A stretch of 64,000 nt of DNA from Pandoraea pneumonica. GTDB taxonomy: Bacteria; Pseudomonadota; Gammaproteobacteria; Burkholderiales; Burkholderiaceae. Position numbers and translations under genes: made by a program. The stretch spans positions 434,001 to 498,000 of the forward strand of contig NZ_CABPSK010000003.1 in the NCBI RefSeq assembly GCF_902459645.1, in the 5' to 3' direction. Positions 1 to 10,159 of this stretch are shown here, one piece after another (position 1 is the first letter of the stretch; each line of letters begins with the position of its first letter). The notes beneath the pieces were generated by a model, which was not told the DNA's origin, made no database searches, and saw only the letters and a list, made by a program, of their open reading frames with translations.

Positions 1-67
1 AGACGAGTCTCGAACTCGCGACCTCAACCTTGGCAAGGTTGCGCTCTACCAACTGAGCTACTCCCGC
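1..67 (-). tRNA. tRNA-Gly (GCC), 3' end cut by the window edge
   Basis: Read on the minus strand, the gene begins with GCGGGAG at 67-61. It then shows the usual D-arm (AGCTCAGTTGGTAGAGC), an anticodon loop with GCC, and the T-arm core GTTCGAG. The last bases of the acceptor stem and the CCA end lie outside the window. The anticodon reads GGC and GGU glycine codons. It lies upstream of pgsA on the same strand as pgsA, as in related Burkholderiaceae. Confidence 0.93.
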
Positions 68-243
68 ATTTTCATGCGTACTACCAATCCAACACTTCTC
101 AAAATTTCGCTGCCGGGCTAACGCCGTAGCAGCGAGAAGGAGATTATGTCCAAACGCCGATTCAGTGTCAAGCACCTGCACTGAAAATTTGTGAAGATTT
201 TTTGCCTCCCTCGCGCAAATCCCGCACTTTCAGCCACTTACGC

Positions 244-837
244 TCACATCTGTGCGCCGCCACGCTCACGAATCTGCGGCCACGCGCGGCGCAAATAATA
301 CAGCATCGACCACAACGTCAGCACCGCCGCCACGTAAATCAGCCACGTGCCCCAGAACCGCGAATCGAACCGCAAGCCGTTCCACACTACCGTGCCGTTG
401 AACAGCAACAACGGAATCGCCACCATCTGCGCCGCCGTCTTGATCTTGCCCAATTGATGCACCGCCACGCTGCGCGACGCGCCAATCTGCGCCATCCACT
501 CACGCAACGCCGAAATCGTAATCTCGCGGCCAATGATGATCAGCGCCACCAACGCGTTGATCCGGCCCATCTGCAACAACATCAGCAACGCCGCCGCCAC
601 CATCAGCTTGTCGGCCACCGGGTCGAGAAACGCCCCAAACGCCGACGTCTGATTCCAGCGACGCGCCAGAAACCCGTCAAACCAGTCGGTCAGCGCCGCC
701 AGCACGAAGATCGCACACGCCACCCAATTCATCTGGACCGGCGTCAACCACGTGGTCGGCAAGTAATAAACGCCGACCACCAGCGGGATCAGCACGATCC
801 GAAGCCAGGTCAGGAAGATGGGGACATTAAAAGGCAT
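244..837 (-). CDS. pgsA: CDP-diacylglycerol--glycerol-3-phosphate 3-phosphatidyltransferase
   Basis: PgsA makes phosphatidylglycerol phosphate from CDP-diacylglycerol and glycerol 3-phosphate, the committed step to phosphatidylglycerol and cardiolipin in the inner membrane. The 197-residue protein has the complete CDP-alcohol phosphotransferase signature: D54, G55, A58, R59, G68, D72 and D76 in the canonical spacing, followed by several hydrophobic membrane segments. Length is typical of the family. The open frame extends 31 codons further upstream, but the family N-terminus (MPFNVPIFLTWLRI) starts at 837, so I chose that ATG. It is followed downstream by tRNA-Gly on the same strand and is divergent from the potassium channel gene. 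Confidence 0.95.
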   Translation of the reverse strand: MPFNVPIFLTWLRIVLIPLVVGVYYLPTTWLTPVQMNWVACAIFVLAALTDWFDGFLARRWNQTSAFGAFLDPVADKLMVAAALLMLLQMGRINALVALIIIGREITISALREWMAQIGASRSVAVHQLGKIKTAAQMVAIPLLLFNGTVVWNGLRFDSRFWGTWLIYVAAVLTLWSMLYYLRRAWPQIRERGGAQM

Positions 838-951
838 GGCAGCATGAGTTCGGCAAACGGCAGTCGACACACGGCGCACTCGGCAGCCGTACCAGACCCG
901 CATTGTGCCGTGTATGCCCCGCAGCGACAAGGCCGAGGCACCGCTACGCGG

Positions 952-981
952 TTGACATATGCGTCACTGTGCCCCTATCTT
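952..981 (+). promoter_or_regulatory. sigma70-type promoter for the potassium channel gene
   Basis: TTGACA at 952-957 and TATCTT at 976-981 are separated by 18 bp. Transcription would begin near 988, about 26 bases before the GTG at 1014. A promoter here would exclude the upstream TTG at 903 as the translation start. Confidence 0.6.
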
Positions 982-1013
982 GCTCGCAACAACCCGCCAT
1001 TAGCACCGATCTC

Positions 1014-2249
1014 GTGAAACCGCTCTGGTCGTCTCTGCCCGCCCTGCGATGGCGCCTGCTCCCGCCGCACGTCATCATCAGCATGCTGGTCGGCCTCAAC
1101 GGGCTGCTGCTCGTCGCCTCCGTCTTGCTGCGCGTGCCGGGCAGCCTGCTCATCGACCTCTTCGTGCGCGGCGACCTCTCGGCACTCGAGCGCATCGAAG
1201 CCCGTCACCTGCCCCGCCTGCTCTTCGGCATCAACGCCATCGAGCGCATCGATTTCTCGCATCTGCCCCGCGCACTCGTCGGCCTCTCGCTCGTTGCGCT
1301 CAGCTGCGGACTCGTCATTCGCGCCCGCACCGCATGGGCCTTCTCGCTCGTGATGCTCGCCCTCGCGGCGATCATCAACGTGCATCTCAATATCCGCTTC
1401 GATCTGACCTTTGCGCTGTCGATCGTCAGCATTGCGCTGCTGCTCTGGTACTGGCGCGAATTCGACCGCGCGAGCTTCGCCGCCGCCACGCTCTACACGC
1501 TCGTCGCCGTGTTCGCGCTGGTCGTCTATGCCACGTTCGGCACGATGTATCTCGGCAGCGAGTTCGCGCCGCCGGTCACCGATCTGGCCACCGCGTTCTA
1601 CTTCGCTATCGTGACGATGACGACCGTGGGCTACGGCGACATCGTGCCGCACTCGACCGACGCACGGCTCTTTACGGCCTCAGTCATCATCTTCGGCATC
1701 AGTGTGTTCGCGACATCGCTCACCGTGGTCATCGGTCCGCTCGTCGGGGGCAATCTCAAGAAAATTCTCGCGGGGAGGTTTACTCACGTGATACGCAAGC
1801 AACACTTCATCGTGGCCGGCGCATCGCCGCTCGCCATCAACGTGCACCACGAACTCACGAAACGTGGCTGGCCCGTCACTGTCATCATCGCGAGCGGTGT
1901 CGACAACCCGTATCCGGAAGATGCCGATGTGATCCACGGCGACGCAAGCGATAACGCAGTCCTCACGCATGCCGGGATCGAACATGCGAAGGCCGTGTTA
2001 GCCCTGCGCTCCGACGATTCGGAGAACGCCTTCATCGTGCTCGCGGCCAAGGAAATCGCGCCGGGCGTGCGCACCATCGCGTCAGTCAACGACAGCAAGC
2101 ACCTGAGCAAGCTCAAACGCGTGCAGCCGGACATGATCTTCGCGCCGCCCGTCGTCGGCGGCGAATTGCTCGCGCGCACGCTCTCCGGGGAAACCGTCGA
2201 TAACGATACGGTGATGCGGCTACTGTTTCACGGGGATACGGAGAAGTGA
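1014..2249 (+). CDS. voltage-gated-like potassium channel with RCK/TrkA-N domain
   Basis: This is a Kch-type inner-membrane potassium channel of about 411 residues, close to the length of E. coli Kch. The N-terminal half holds several hydrophobic segments ending in a pore loop with the selectivity filter TVGYGD at residues 204-209. The C-terminal half starts near residue 265 (HFIVAGASPLA) and is a TrkA-N/RCK nucleotide-binding domain that should gate the channel. I chose the GTG at 1014 because a good promoter lies at 952-981, inside the longer frame that begins with TTG at 903. The ATG at 1083 would cut into the first membrane segment. It sits alone, divergent from pgsA. The natural gating ligand cannot be read from sequence. 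Confidence 0.88.
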   Translation: MKPLWSSLPALRWRLLPPHVIISMLVGLNGLLLVASVLLRVPGSLLIDLFVRGDLSALERIEARHLPRLLFGINAIERIDFSHLPRALVGLSLVALSCGLVIRARTAWAFSLVMLALAAIINVHLNIRFDLTFALSIVSIALLLWYWREFDRASFAAATLYTLVAVFALVVYATFGTMYLGSEFAPPVTDLATAFYFAIVTMTTVGYGDIVPHSTDARLFTASVIIFGISVFATSLTVVIGPLVGGNLKKILAGRFTHVIRKQHFIVAGASPLAINVHHELTKRGWPVTVIIASGVDNPYPEDADVIHGDASDNAVLTHAGIEHAKAVLALRSDDSENAFIVLAAKEIAPGVRTIASVNDSKHLSKLKRVQPDMIFAPPVVGGELLARTLSGETVDNDTVMRLLFHGDTEK

Positions 2250-2367
2250 GCGACACCGAGCGATGTTCGCTGCCCAGTTGACATGGATGCCGAGCCGTCG
2301 CCAGTGACGACTCGGCAGGACGATGGATGCGCTCCGACAAGGGCGGCTATCCTCCTCGTCGCCAGCC

Positions 2368-4659
2368 TCAGTGAAGCTGTCGGTAGATCTGTTCCGCCAG
2401 CGTTGTCGAAATACCTTCCACGCTCGCCAGTTCGTCAACGCTTGCCGACGCCACGCCTTGCAAGCCGCCGAAGCGCATCAACAAGCGCTGACGGCGTTTG
2501 GCACCGATGCCTTCGATCTCTTCCAGACGCGACGTCTGACGTGCTTTCGCCCGCTTCGCGCGCATCCCGGTGATTGCAAAGCGGTGCGCCTCGTCGCGAA
2601 TCTGCGCGATCAACATGAGCACCGCGCTTTCCCGGCCCAGTTCCAGCGGTGCGCGGCCATCGGCGAAGATCAACGTCTCGAGCCCCACCTTACGGCCCTC
2701 TCCCTTGGCAACCCCCACCAAGCGGCTAATGTCGATGCCCAACTCGACGAACACCTGACGCGCCACTTCCACCTGGCCCTTGCCACCGTCGATCAACACC
2801 AGTTGCGGCAAATTGGCTTCGACGTCAGACACGTCGGTGACTGCGGCGGCATCTGCTGCGACGTCGGCCGCAGCGTCTGTCGTGGCGTCTGTCGTGGCGT
2901 CTGTCGTGGCGTCTGTCGTCGCGCCGTCCGCTGTGGCCGTTGTTTGCTGCGCGTCGTCGTGCGACGCCGTGTCAGGCAGTACCGCCGTCTCGGCTTCGGC
3001 GCGCGCCACATCGGCGGCGACGGACGTCGGGTCTGCGGCATCGCTCACCGTCAGCGCCGCCGCCTCCATCAACCGACCATAGCGGCGCGTGAGTACCTGA
3101 CGCATCGCGGCATAGTCGTCGCCCGGCGTGATGCCAGCAATGTTGTAACGGCGATATTCGCTCGTCTGCATCTTGTGATGATGGAACACCACGCACGATG
3201 CCTGCGTCGCTTCCCCCTGCGTGTGGCTAATGTCGAAACACTCGACCCGCAGCAAAGCCGCATCGTCGATGTCGAGCCCGATGGTCTGCACCAACTCGCG
3301 CGTGCGCGCCTGCTGGCTGCCCTGCTCCGTTAACAGACGCGTGAGCGCGAGTTGCGCGCCTTGCAGCGCCATGTCGAGCCACGCACGCCGCTGTCCCTGC
3401 GGTTGACGCACCATCGCAATACGGCGGCCAGCCTGCTCGGAGAGCGCCGTCAGCAACTCGTCGCTGGGCAATGCGTGACTCACGACCAGCACCGGCGGCA
3501 CCGATTGGCCCAGATAGTGCTGCGCCACGAAGGCTTCGAGCAGACGCGATTCGAGTGACGCGGCAGGCGTGTCGGACGGCATGTCCGAAGCGATCTCGGC
3601 AGCGACGGCCGGATCGGCATCGATAGGCTCAACGTCAGTGGCAGCGACGGCGTCGGCCGACACGACATCGTCCTCATCGAACTCGTCGGCAATGCCGCCT
3701 TCGACACCCCGTTCCACATGCGCCGGGAAATACGCCTTGTCGCCCAAGTGGCGGCCACCGCGCACCATCGCGAGGTTCACGCAAGCGCGGCCACCCGCGT
3801 AGGCCACCGCGAGAATGTCGGCATCGACATCGCCCGCCGTTTCCACCGACTGCTGCTGCAACACGCCGGAGAGCGCTTGCATCTGATTGCGCACGACCGC
3901 CGCTTGCTCAAACTTCAGCGCCTCGGCGTACGACATCATCTTCGTCTCCAGCGCACTGAGCACTTCGCTCTGACGCCCGGACAGGAAGGCGGCGGCGTTG
4001 TTCACGTCGCGCGTGTAATCGTCGTCGCTGATCGCACCGACACACGGCGCACTGCAACGCTCGATCTGATGCAACAGACACGGGCGCGTGCGGTTGGCAA
4101 ACACCGAGTCTTCGCACGTGCGCAGCTGAAACACCTTTTGCAGAATCTGAATGCTCTCACGCACGGCCCACGCGCTCGGGAACGGGCCGAAATACTGCCC
4201 CCGGCGATCGACCGAACCGCGGTAGTACGCCATGCGCGGGTACTTGTGCTGCGTGAGCTTGAGAAACGGGTACGACTTGTCGTCGCGAAACAGGATGTTG
4301 TATCGCGGGTGCAGCGCCTTGATGAGGTTGTTTTCCAGCAGCAACGCCTCGGTCTCCGAGCGCGTGACCGTGGTCTCCAGCTTGGCGATGCGCGCCACCA
4401 TCAACGCAATACGCGGCGAGAGTTGTGTCTTGTTGAAGTAACTCGAGACGCGCTTCTTCAGATTGCGCGCCTTGCCCACGTAGAGCACGTTGCCTGCGGC
4501 GTCGTAATAGCGATACACGCCCGGCAGGTTCGGCAGTTGCGCGAGCACTTTGCGGGCGTCGAATTCGGGCACTGAAGGGGCGACGGTCTCCGCCCCGGCG
4601 GCGGTTTTCGCTTTGCGTGACTTGCGGGGTGGCGTGACGTCGTGGGCGTCTTCGGTCAT
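2368..4659 (-). CDS. uvrC: excinuclease ABC subunit C
   Basis: UvrC makes both incisions around a DNA lesion after UvrA and UvrB have located it. The GIY-YIG nuclease domain occupies about residues 40-125 (GVYR at 47-50, [11 protein letters not shown] at 60-70). A UvrB-binding segment lies near 245-275, the RNase H-like nuclease ([11 protein letters not shown]) near 614, and helix-hairpin-helix motifs at the C-terminus. At 763 residues it is much longer than E. coli UvrC (about 610). The extra length is an acidic insertion around residues 313-366 and an Ala/Asp/Thr-rich insertion around 540-610 that contains a 12-bp DNA repeat. The start at 4659 (MTEDAHDV) avoids an unlikely 35-residue extension. 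The gene is divergent from earP. Confidence 0.96.
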   Translation of the reverse strand: MTEDAHDVTPPRKSRKAKTAAGAETVAPSVPEFDARKVLAQLPNLPGVYRYYDAAGNVLYVGKARNLKKRVSSYFNKTQLSPRIALMVARIAKLETTVTRSETEALLLENNLIKALHPRYNILFRDDKSYPFLKLTQHKYPRMAYYRGSVDRRGQYFGPFPSAWAVRESIQILQKVFQLRTCEDSVFANRTRPCLLHQIERCSAPCVGAISDDDYTRDVNNAAAFLSGRQSEVLSALETKMMSYAEALKFEQAAVVRNQMQALSGVLQQQSVETAGDVDADILAVAYAGGRACVNLAMVRGGRHLGDKAYFPAHVERGVEGGIADEFDEDDVVSADAVAATDVEPIDADPAVAAEIASDMPSDTPAASLESRLLEAFVAQHYLGQSVPPVLVVSHALPSDELLTALSEQAGRRIAMVRQPQGQRRAWLDMALQGAQLALTRLLTEQGSQQARTRELVQTIGLDIDDAALLRVECFDISHTQGEATQASCVVFHHHKMQTSEYRRYNIAGITPGDDYAAMRQVLTRRYGRLMEAAALTVSDAADPTSVAADVARAEAETAVLPDTASHDDAQQTTATADGATTDATTDATTDATTDAAADVAADAAAVTDVSDVEANLPQLVLIDGGKGQVEVARQVFVELGIDISRLVGVAKGEGRKVGLETLIFADGRAPLELGRESAVLMLIAQIRDEAHRFAITGMRAKRAKARQTSRLEEIEGIGAKRRQRLLMRFGGLQGVASASVDELASVEGISTTLAEQIYRQLH
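2873..2920 (-). repeat. 4 x 12-bp in-frame tandem repeat inside uvrC
   Basis: The unit GCGTCTGTCGTG (plus-strand reading) occurs four times in a row at 2873, 2885, 2897 and 2909; the last copy ends in C instead of G. On the coding strand it encodes four Ala-Thr-Thr-Asp units at about residues 580-596 of UvrC. A 12-bp unit keeps the reading frame, so copy-number change would only alter linker length. Confidence 0.95.
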
Positions 4660-4763
4660 GAACTCTAAGATTCGGATGCGTCCTGCGGACAGCACAGCGG
4701 TGCTGCCACGTGTCACAAGGACTAGAATCGCAAGTTTAGACCAATCCGAGTCACCGCTTCTCA

Positions 4764-6017
4764 ATGTCCCTGCCTACGTCTCACCCCGCTGTGCCCGCCC
4801 CCTCGTTGCCCCTCGTGCCGCGCTGCGATCTCTTCTGCACGGTGATCGACAATTTCGGCGACATCGGCGTGTGCTGGCGGCTCGCCCGCCAATTGGTGCG
4901 CGAGCATGGCTGGTCGGTGCGGCTATGGGTCGATGACCTGACGAGCTTCCGCTATCTGCGCCCAGAGATCGATCCCGGGCTCGCCAAGCAACGCTGCGAC
5001 GGCGTGGACGTCCGCCACTGGGGGGCCGACTTCGGCCCGATGACCGACGACAACGCGCCAGGCGATATCGTCATCGAAGCGTTTGCCTGCAACGTGCCCG
5101 AACCCTATGTGCAGGCCATGCACGCGCGCAAGCAAGCCGGAAGCCCTCCCGTGTGGATCAATCTGGAATATCTCAGCGCCGAAGATTGGGTGGACGACTG
5201 TCACTTGCAACGTTCGGTGCATCCGCAACTGGGATTGGTCAAAACCTTCTTTTTCCCCGGCTTCACCGAACGCACCGGCGGGCTGGCGCGCGAGCGCGAG
5301 TTGTTCTCGCGACGCGATGCGTTCTATGCCTCGGCCGACCTGCGCGACGCTTGGTGGCAACGCACGCTGGGGTTGCCCGCAGCACCCCAGGGTGCCCTCG
5401 TCGTCTCGCTATTTGCGTATGAGAACGCTGCACTCCCGGCCCTGCTCGCTCAGTGGGCCGCCAGCGACACGCCGGTGGTGTGTCTCGTGCCGCAAGGACG
5501 CGTCGCCCCGGGCGTCGGCGAGTGGTTCGGGCGCAGCGCCTTGGCGCCGCGCGAGTCGGCAACCCGTGGATCGCTGACGGCTTATGGCCTGCCGTTCGTC
5601 CCGCAGGCCGATTTCGACACGCTGCTGTGGGCGTGCGATCTGAACTTCGTGCGCGGGGAAGATTCGTTCGTGCGGGCGCAGTGGGCCGCAAAGCCGCTGG
5701 TCTGGCATATCTACCCGCAAGAGGACAATGCGCATCACGAGAAGCTGGACGCGTTTCTTGGCCGATATTTGGCTGAAATGGCTGAAACGGCTGAATCGGC
5801 CGCGAACGGCGGTGGTTTGTCGGTCACCTCGCGTGAAGCCTTGCGCACCTTCACCCATCTCTGGAATGGCTATGCCCAGACGGCACCCGACTGGCCGGCG
5901 CTGGCGGCCGCATTGCCCGCGCTCACCGTACATGCGCGCGGCTGGGCAGACAAGCAGGGCGCCCTTCCCGACCTTGCGCGACAGTTGGCAAGCTTCGCGG
6001 AAAATCAGGTAAAATAG
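4764..6017 (+). CDS. earP: EF-P arginine rhamnosyltransferase EarP
   Basis: EarP transfers rhamnose from dTDP-L-rhamnose to Arg32 of elongation factor P in the cytoplasm, which activates EF-P for polyproline translation. The 417-residue protein carries the family N-terminal motif [14 protein letters not shown] (about residues 29-42) and the C-terminal nucleotide-sugar motif [12 protein letters not shown], with a following HIYPQED segment. The first 20 residues are Pro/Ser-rich and precede the conserved fold, so a start a few codons later is possible. Its target efp follows 138 bp downstream on the same strand. That adjacency and the arginine in EF-P make the assignment secure. Confidence 0.96.
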   Translation: MSLPTSHPAVPAPSLPLVPRCDLFCTVIDNFGDIGVCWRLARQLVREHGWSVRLWVDDLTSFRYLRPEIDPGLAKQRCDGVDVRHWGADFGPMTDDNAPGDIVIEAFACNVPEPYVQAMHARKQAGSPPVWINLEYLSAEDWVDDCHLQRSVHPQLGLVKTFFFPGFTERTGGLARERELFSRRDAFYASADLRDAWWQRTLGLPAAPQGALVVSLFAYENAALPALLAQWAASDTPVVCLVPQGRVAPGVGEWFGRSALAPRESATRGSLTAYGLPFVPQADFDTLLWACDLNFVRGEDSFVRAQWAAKPLVWHIYPQEDNAHHEKLDAFLGRYLAEMAETAESAANGGGLSVTSREALRTFTHLWNGYAQTAPDWPALAAALPALTVHARGWADKQGALPDLARQLASFAENQVK

Positions 6018-6155
6018 CTGGTTTTTCAACGCTTTGCTGCTGAACCTGCTGCCCCGGACCGTTCCGGGCGGGCGCGGGAATCAAGCGGCGAATGGGCGTA
6101 TGGAAGCGCTCAACAAGCGGCAAATCGCTTATTTCGTCACAGGATCTCGTTTTTT

Positions 6156-6713
6156 ATGAAAACCGCTCAAGAACTCCGCGTCGGTAACGTCGTCATGATC
6201 GACGGTCAGCCCAACGTCGTGCTGAAGACCGAATACGTCAAGTCGGGCCGTAACTCCAGCGTCGTCAAGATGAAGTACAAGAAGCTGCTGACCGAAGGTC
6301 GCGGCGAATTCGCGTACAAGGCCGACGACAAGTTCGACGTCGTTGTGCTCGACAAGAAGGAAGTCTCCTACTCGTACTTCGCCGACCCGATGTACGTGTT
6401 CATGGACGCCGACTACAACCAGTACGAAGTCGAAGCCGAAAACATGGGCGACGCAATCAAGTACCTGGAAGCCGATATGAAGTGCGAAATCGTGCTGTAC
6501 GAGGAAAAGGCTATCTCGGTCGAACTGCCGACGACGCTCGTGCGCAAGGTTGAGTACACCGAGCCGGCCGTCAAGGGCGACACCTCGTCGGGCCGCGTGA
6601 TGAAGAACGCCAAGATCAACGATCTGCTCGAAATTCAAGTGCCGCTGTTCGTCAGCACCGACGATTTGATCGAAATCGATACGCGTACCGACGAATACAA
6701 GAGCCGCGCTTAA
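6156..6713 (+). CDS. efp: elongation factor P, Arg32 type
   Basis: EF-P binds the ribosome between the P and E sites and rescues stalling at consecutive prolines. The 185-residue length is standard. The loop tip reads KSGR, placing Arg at position 32 where E. coli has Lys34, so this protein is the substrate of EarP and not of EpmA/EpmB. The KOW-like N-terminal domain and two OB-fold domains are recognisable, including the C-terminal signature around [17 protein letters not shown]. The 138-bp spacer from earP holds a small CCCGGA/TCCGGG hairpin at 6053-6068, so efp may have its own transcript. A terminator follows at 6779-6814. Confidence 0.98.
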   Translation: MKTAQELRVGNVVMIDGQPNVVLKTEYVKSGRNSSVVKMKYKKLLTEGRGEFAYKADDKFDVVVLDKKEVSYSYFADPMYVFMDADYNQYEVEAENMGDAIKYLEADMKCEIVLYEEKAISVELPTTLVRKVEYTEPAVKGDTSSGRVMKNAKINDLLEIQVPLFVSTDDLIEIDTRTDEYKSRA

Positions 6714-6778
6714 GCGATTGCCCGCCGCCTGCGCCGTCTTCGGATGGCGCGGTGCGAAGCGCAACGCAGTGGTGAAAA

Positions 6779-6814
6779 AAAAAGCGCTCGTCCCTTCGGG
6801 GTCGAGCGCTTTTT
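6779..6814. terminator. bidirectional Rho-independent terminator between efp and nagZ
   Basis: AAAAAGCGCTCG at 6779-6790 pairs perfectly with CGAGCGCTTTTT at 6803-6814, with additional CCC/GGG pairing in the loop. The A-run on one side and T-run on the other let it work for efp on the plus strand and nagZ on the minus strand. Confidence 0.9.
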
Positions 6815-6885
6815 GTTTGGCGGCTTGCTTGGATTGAACCCGAACGGCTGACTACGCCTCCGGGCTCATCGTCGATCCCGCACCA

Positions 6886-7920
6886 TCAGCCGCCGAACGT
6901 CTCCGCAATCAATCGCTTCGCCGCTTGATATTCCGGCTGCGCGAGCATCTTTTCCCAACCGTGCACTTTGCCGCGGCCCTTGAGATGCTTGATACGGCGT
7001 TGCGACACCGTGTCGATCTCCGTCTTCATTTCTCGCAGCATACGGTCAGCCTTTTCCGGGCTATTGCAGATCAGCACCATGTCGCAGCCCGCATCCATCG
7101 CCGCGTGTGCCGCAGTCACGACGTCACCCGCGGCGCTCGCACCCTGCATCGACAAGTCGTCGCTGAAGATCACACCGTCAAAACCGTACTTGCCACGCAG
7201 AATCTCCTTGAGCCACTTGGCCGAGAAGCCTGCCGGGTTCGGGTCGACCTGCGGATAGATCACGTGTGCTGGCATCACCGCCGACAACGACATGCCGAGC
7301 CAGTCGTAGGGCTGTGCATCGACCGAGAGAATCTCGTCGAGTGAGCGTTCGTCGACGGGAATCTCGTGGTGCGAATCCGCCGCGACGAAACCGTGGCCCG
7401 GGAAGTGCTTGCCGCAGTTCGCCATACCGGCGAGCAGCAGGCCGTGATTCAAGCTCTTGGCGAGCATCGCCACCACGCGCGGGTCGCTGTCGAACGCACG
7501 GTCGCCGATCACCTGCGACGTGCCGTAATCGAGATCGAGCACCGGCGTGAAGCTCAGGTCGATATCGCACGCACGCAACTCGGCGGCGAGCACATAGCCC
7601 ACGGCCGTCGTCACGCGCGTGGCCTTGAACACGTCCTCGTGCCACAGCTTGCCGAGCTTGCCCATCGCGGGCAGATGCGTGAAGCCGTCAGTGCGAAAAC
7701 GCTGCACACGACCGCCCTCGTGGTCGACCGCAATCAGGATGTCGTCACGCACGTCGCGAATCTGCTTCGTGAGCGAACACAACTGCGCGCGATCGTCGAA
7801 GTTACGCGCGAACAGGATGACACCTCCGGTCAGCGGATGGTCGATGCGGCGAATGTCGTCTTCGCTAAGGGTCAATCCGACGACGTCCAACATCACCGGA
7901 CCCGGCCTGCGCTTCGTCAT
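6886..7920 (-). CDS. nagZ: beta-N-acetylhexosaminidase NagZ
   Basis: NagZ is a cytoplasmic glycoside hydrolase family 3 enzyme that removes N-acetylglucosamine from recycled anhydromuropeptides; in other bacteria its product controls AmpC beta-lactamase induction. The 344-residue protein has the family motif KHFPGHG with the mobile-loop histidine after it (DSHHEIP), and the nucleophile motif SDDLSMQGAS near the C-terminal half. The ATG at 7920 overlaps the acpS stop codon as TAATG, so the two are translationally coupled. It is the last gene of the rnc-era-recO-pdxJ-acpS-nagZ run. Confidence 0.96.
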   Translation of the reverse strand: MTKRRPGPVMLDVVGLTLSEDDIRRIDHPLTGGVILFARNFDDRAQLCSLTKQIRDVRDDILIAVDHEGGRVQRFRTDGFTHLPAMGKLGKLWHEDVFKATRVTTAVGYVLAAELRACDIDLSFTPVLDLDYGTSQVIGDRAFDSDPRVVAMLAKSLNHGLLLAGMANCGKHFPGHGFVAADSHHEIPVDERSLDEILSVDAQPYDWLGMSLSAVMPAHVIYPQVDPNPAGFSAKWLKEILRGKYGFDGVIFSDDLSMQGASAAGDVVTAAHAAMDAGCDMVLICNSPEKADRMLREMKTEIDTVSQRRIKHLKGRGKVHGWEKMLAQPEYQAAKRLIAETFGG

Positions 7921-8369
7921 TACGTTTTCTCCGATGCAATTTTGCGTGAAGCGATCGCGAACGCGACCGCGTATTCCTTTTCGTCCGTGATCGAGATTTC
8001 GATCGACAGCTGCCGGGCGGCCAGCCATTCGGCCAACTCGCCCGACGCCACCACAACGGGTTTGCCCGACGGGGCGTTGAGCGTCTGCACCGCGCGCCAC
8101 GTCATCGGCCAGCGCATGCCGAGACCGATGGCCTTCGACACGGCTTCCTTCGCAGCAAACCGCGTACACAAGTACGCGAGTCCGCGAACCGCAGACCGGT
8201 TCTGACGGGCGTGATAAACCTTGAGTTCCTCCGGCCCCAGCACGCGCTCGGCGAATCGGCCGCGCGTACGCTCCATCACGCCCACGACGCGGCTGATCTG
8301 GAGGATGTCGGTGCCGACGCCGTAGAGCGTCGTCGGTGCGTCGGGCGGGAGCGGATCCTGAACACTCAT
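7920..8369 (-). CDS. acpS: holo-[acyl-carrier-protein] synthase
   Basis: AcpS moves the 4'-phosphopantetheine arm of coenzyme A onto the serine of acyl carrier protein. The 149 residues include both family signatures: [12 protein letters not shown] near the N-terminus with the magnesium-binding aspartate, and [13 protein letters not shown] with the second metal ligand glutamate. It is about 20 residues longer than E. coli AcpS, mainly through a short Pro-rich N-terminus. Its substrate gene acpP lies 13 kb away in the same window. It starts 24 bp after pdxJ ends and overlaps nagZ by one base. Confidence 0.95.
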   Translation of the reverse strand: MSVQDPLPPDAPTTLYGVGTDILQISRVVGVMERTRGRFAERVLGPEELKVYHARQNRSAVRGLAYLCTRFAAKEAVSKAIGLGMRWPMTWRAVQTLNAPSGKPVVVASGELAEWLAARQLSIEISITDEKEYAVAFAIASRKIASEKT

Positions 8370-8393
8370 GGGGTCAACGTCCTGCGGCGCGGC

Positions 8394-9155
8394 TCAGCCG
8401 CGCGCAGCGATGCGGCTGGCAACCATGATCGCCTTCATCTCGCGCACGGCATTTTCCCAGCCCGCGAAGATGGCGTGCGCCACGATGGCATGACCAATGT
8501 TGAGTTCGCTAATGCCCTCGATGGCCGCAATGGGTTGCACGTTTTCGTAATGCAAGCCGTGACCGGCATTGACCCGCAGCCCCAGCGACAGACCCAGCGC
8601 CACCGCACGTTCGATGCGGGCGAATTCCGCTTCGCGCGTGGCCTCGTCATGCGCCTCGGCATATCGGCCGGTGTGCAGTTCGATCGCCGGCGCACCCATG
8701 CGGGCAGCGGCGCGAATGGGGGCTTCCTCGGGGTCGATGAAAAGCGACACGCGGCTGCCGACTTCGCTCAGCCGCTGCGTCGCGGCGGCCACTGCGTCAT
8801 ACAGGCCCACGACATCGAGACCGCCTTCGGTGGTGAGCTCCTGACGGCGCTCAGGCACCAGACACACATCGTGCGCCTTCACCTGACAAGCGATGGCGAG
8901 CATCTCTTCGGTCACCGCGCATTCGAGATTCATGCGGGTCTTGAGCAGGCCGCGCAAGTTCGTCACGTCGTCGTCGCGGATATGGCGGCGGTCTTCACGC
9001 AGGTGCAGCGTAATGACGTCTGCGCCCGCTTCTTCGGCCAGCAACGCCGCTTTGATCGGGTCGGGATACGCCGTGCCGCGCGCATTGCGCACCGTTGCGA
9101 CGTGATCGATATTTACCCCCAGGTCGATGGGGTTGCCGTGGAAGAAGAGGCTCAT
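8394..9155 (-). CDS. pdxJ: pyridoxine 5'-phosphate synthase
   Basis: PdxJ condenses 1-deoxyxylulose 5-phosphate with 3-amino-2-oxopropyl phosphate to make vitamin B6. The 253-residue TIM-barrel protein begins [25 protein letters not shown]-type; the motif [14 protein letters not shown] and the downstream ELHTGRYA and [11 protein letters not shown] motifs are the phosphate and metal sites of the family. A far longer open frame exists upstream but overlaps recO; the ATG at 9155 overlaps the recO stop as ATGA, which fixes the start. Confidence 0.97.
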   Translation of the reverse strand: MSLFFHGNPIDLGVNIDHVATVRNARGTAYPDPIKAALLAEEAGADVITLHLREDRRHIRDDDVTNLRGLLKTRMNLECAVTEEMLAIACQVKAHDVCLVPERRQELTTEGGLDVVGLYDAVAAATQRLSEVGSRVSLFIDPEEAPIRAAARMGAPAIELHTGRYAEAHDEATREAEFARIERAVALGLSLGLRVNAGHGLHYENVQPIAAIEGISELNIGHAIVAHAIFAGWENAVREMKAIMVASRIAARG

Positions 9156-10159
9156 AGTTTTTGCAGGTCGAGCAGGATCTGCCGGGTATTGAGCGGCACG
9201 CCGCCCAAATGATGGTTGAGAAGAAAGCGCATGAGTAGCTTGCTTTGCTGCACGGTCTGCGCGCGCGTGTAGTCGTCCTGCTCCATATCGAGCAGCGTCT
9301 GACCACTCACCACCGGCCAGTCGGGCGACTCGCCGCCGCGCGCGGGCCGTACCCCCCAATCGGGATGGAAAACATATTGGCGATCGCACACCACCTTGCC
9401 ACGCGTTTGCGTACAGCGATCAAACGCCACCGCGTAGCCGGTCTCGCGCAACAACACGCGCTCGAAGGCCCGCAGAATGATGCCGGCCGGCTCACCATGT
9501 GCAAGGTGATGCAGCGTCGTCAGGTAATGTTGGAACAGTTTGTCGTGCGGGTCGTCACGCGCACAAAACTTCACCAGCAATTCGTTGAGGTAGAAGCCGG
9601 AGAGCAGCGCATCGCCTTCGAGCGGACGCAGGCCACCCACCCATTCGGCTTTGGTCAGCGTGCGCAATTCGCCCTTACCCAGCCATGCCAGCGAGAGCGG
9701 TTGAAAGGTTTGCAGCACACCGCGCAGCGCCGAATGCGGACGCTTGGCCCCTTTGGCGACCAACGCAATACGGCCGTGATCACGCGTGAGCACGTCGATG
9801 ATCAGGCTGGTTTCGCGGTAGGGGTAGCTGTGCAGCACGAAGCCCGGCTGCTCGGAGACGCGGCTTTGTTCGCGCTCGGCGGCACGCGCTGGCGACGGTG
9901 CCCGACGCGCGCGCTTGGTGCCTTTGGCCGCCGGTTGGGCAGCGTCGGCCTTGCCTGTGACATCAGCTTCGCGAAACGCTTCCGCCGCTTCGTCATCGAC
10001 CACCCGCGTCGCGGCGCTCGTCGCACGCGAAGTGCGCGTCGAACGGGCTGGACGCGAAGGGCGCGTCGTTTGGGTGGGCGATGCCTTGCCGGGCGTCGGC
10101 GCTAGTTCGGCCGACGTGGCAATCTCGTCACTTGCAGTGTCGAGTTCACTCGTAGCCAT
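9152..10159 (-). CDS. recO: DNA repair protein RecO with a long N-terminal extension
   Basis: RecO works with RecR (and RecF) to load RecA on gaps coated with single-strand binding protein. The conserved OB-fold starts only near residue 104 ([14 protein letters not shown]), and the rest of the family fold continues to the C-terminus. The first 103 or so residues are rich in Ala, Thr, Ser, Arg and look disordered. No Met lies between the chosen ATG at 10159 and the core, and the start overlaps era by 14 bp, so the extension seems to be translated. The gene ends in ATGA overlap with pdxJ. Confidence 0.92.
   Translation of the reverse strand: MATSELDTASDEIATSAELAPTPGKASPTQTTRPSRPARSTRTSRATSAATRVVDDEAAEAFREADVTGKADAAQPAAKGTKRARRAPSPARAAEREQSRVSEQPGFVLHSYPYRETSLIIDVLTRDHGRIALVAKGAKRPHSALRGVLQTFQPLSLAWLGKGELRTLTKAEWVGGLRPLEGDALLSGFYLNELLVKFCARDDPHDKLFQHYLTTLHHLAHGEPAGIILRAFERVLLRETGYAVAFDRCTQTRGKVVCDRQYVFHPDWGVRPARGGESPDWPVVSGQTLLDMEQDDYTRAQTVQQSKLLMRFLLNHHLGGVPLNTRQILLDLQKL

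Noticed and set aside
903-1013. Upstream TTG extension of the potassium channel gene
   Set aside because: A good promoter at 952-981 lies inside it, so the mRNA would not include the TTG.
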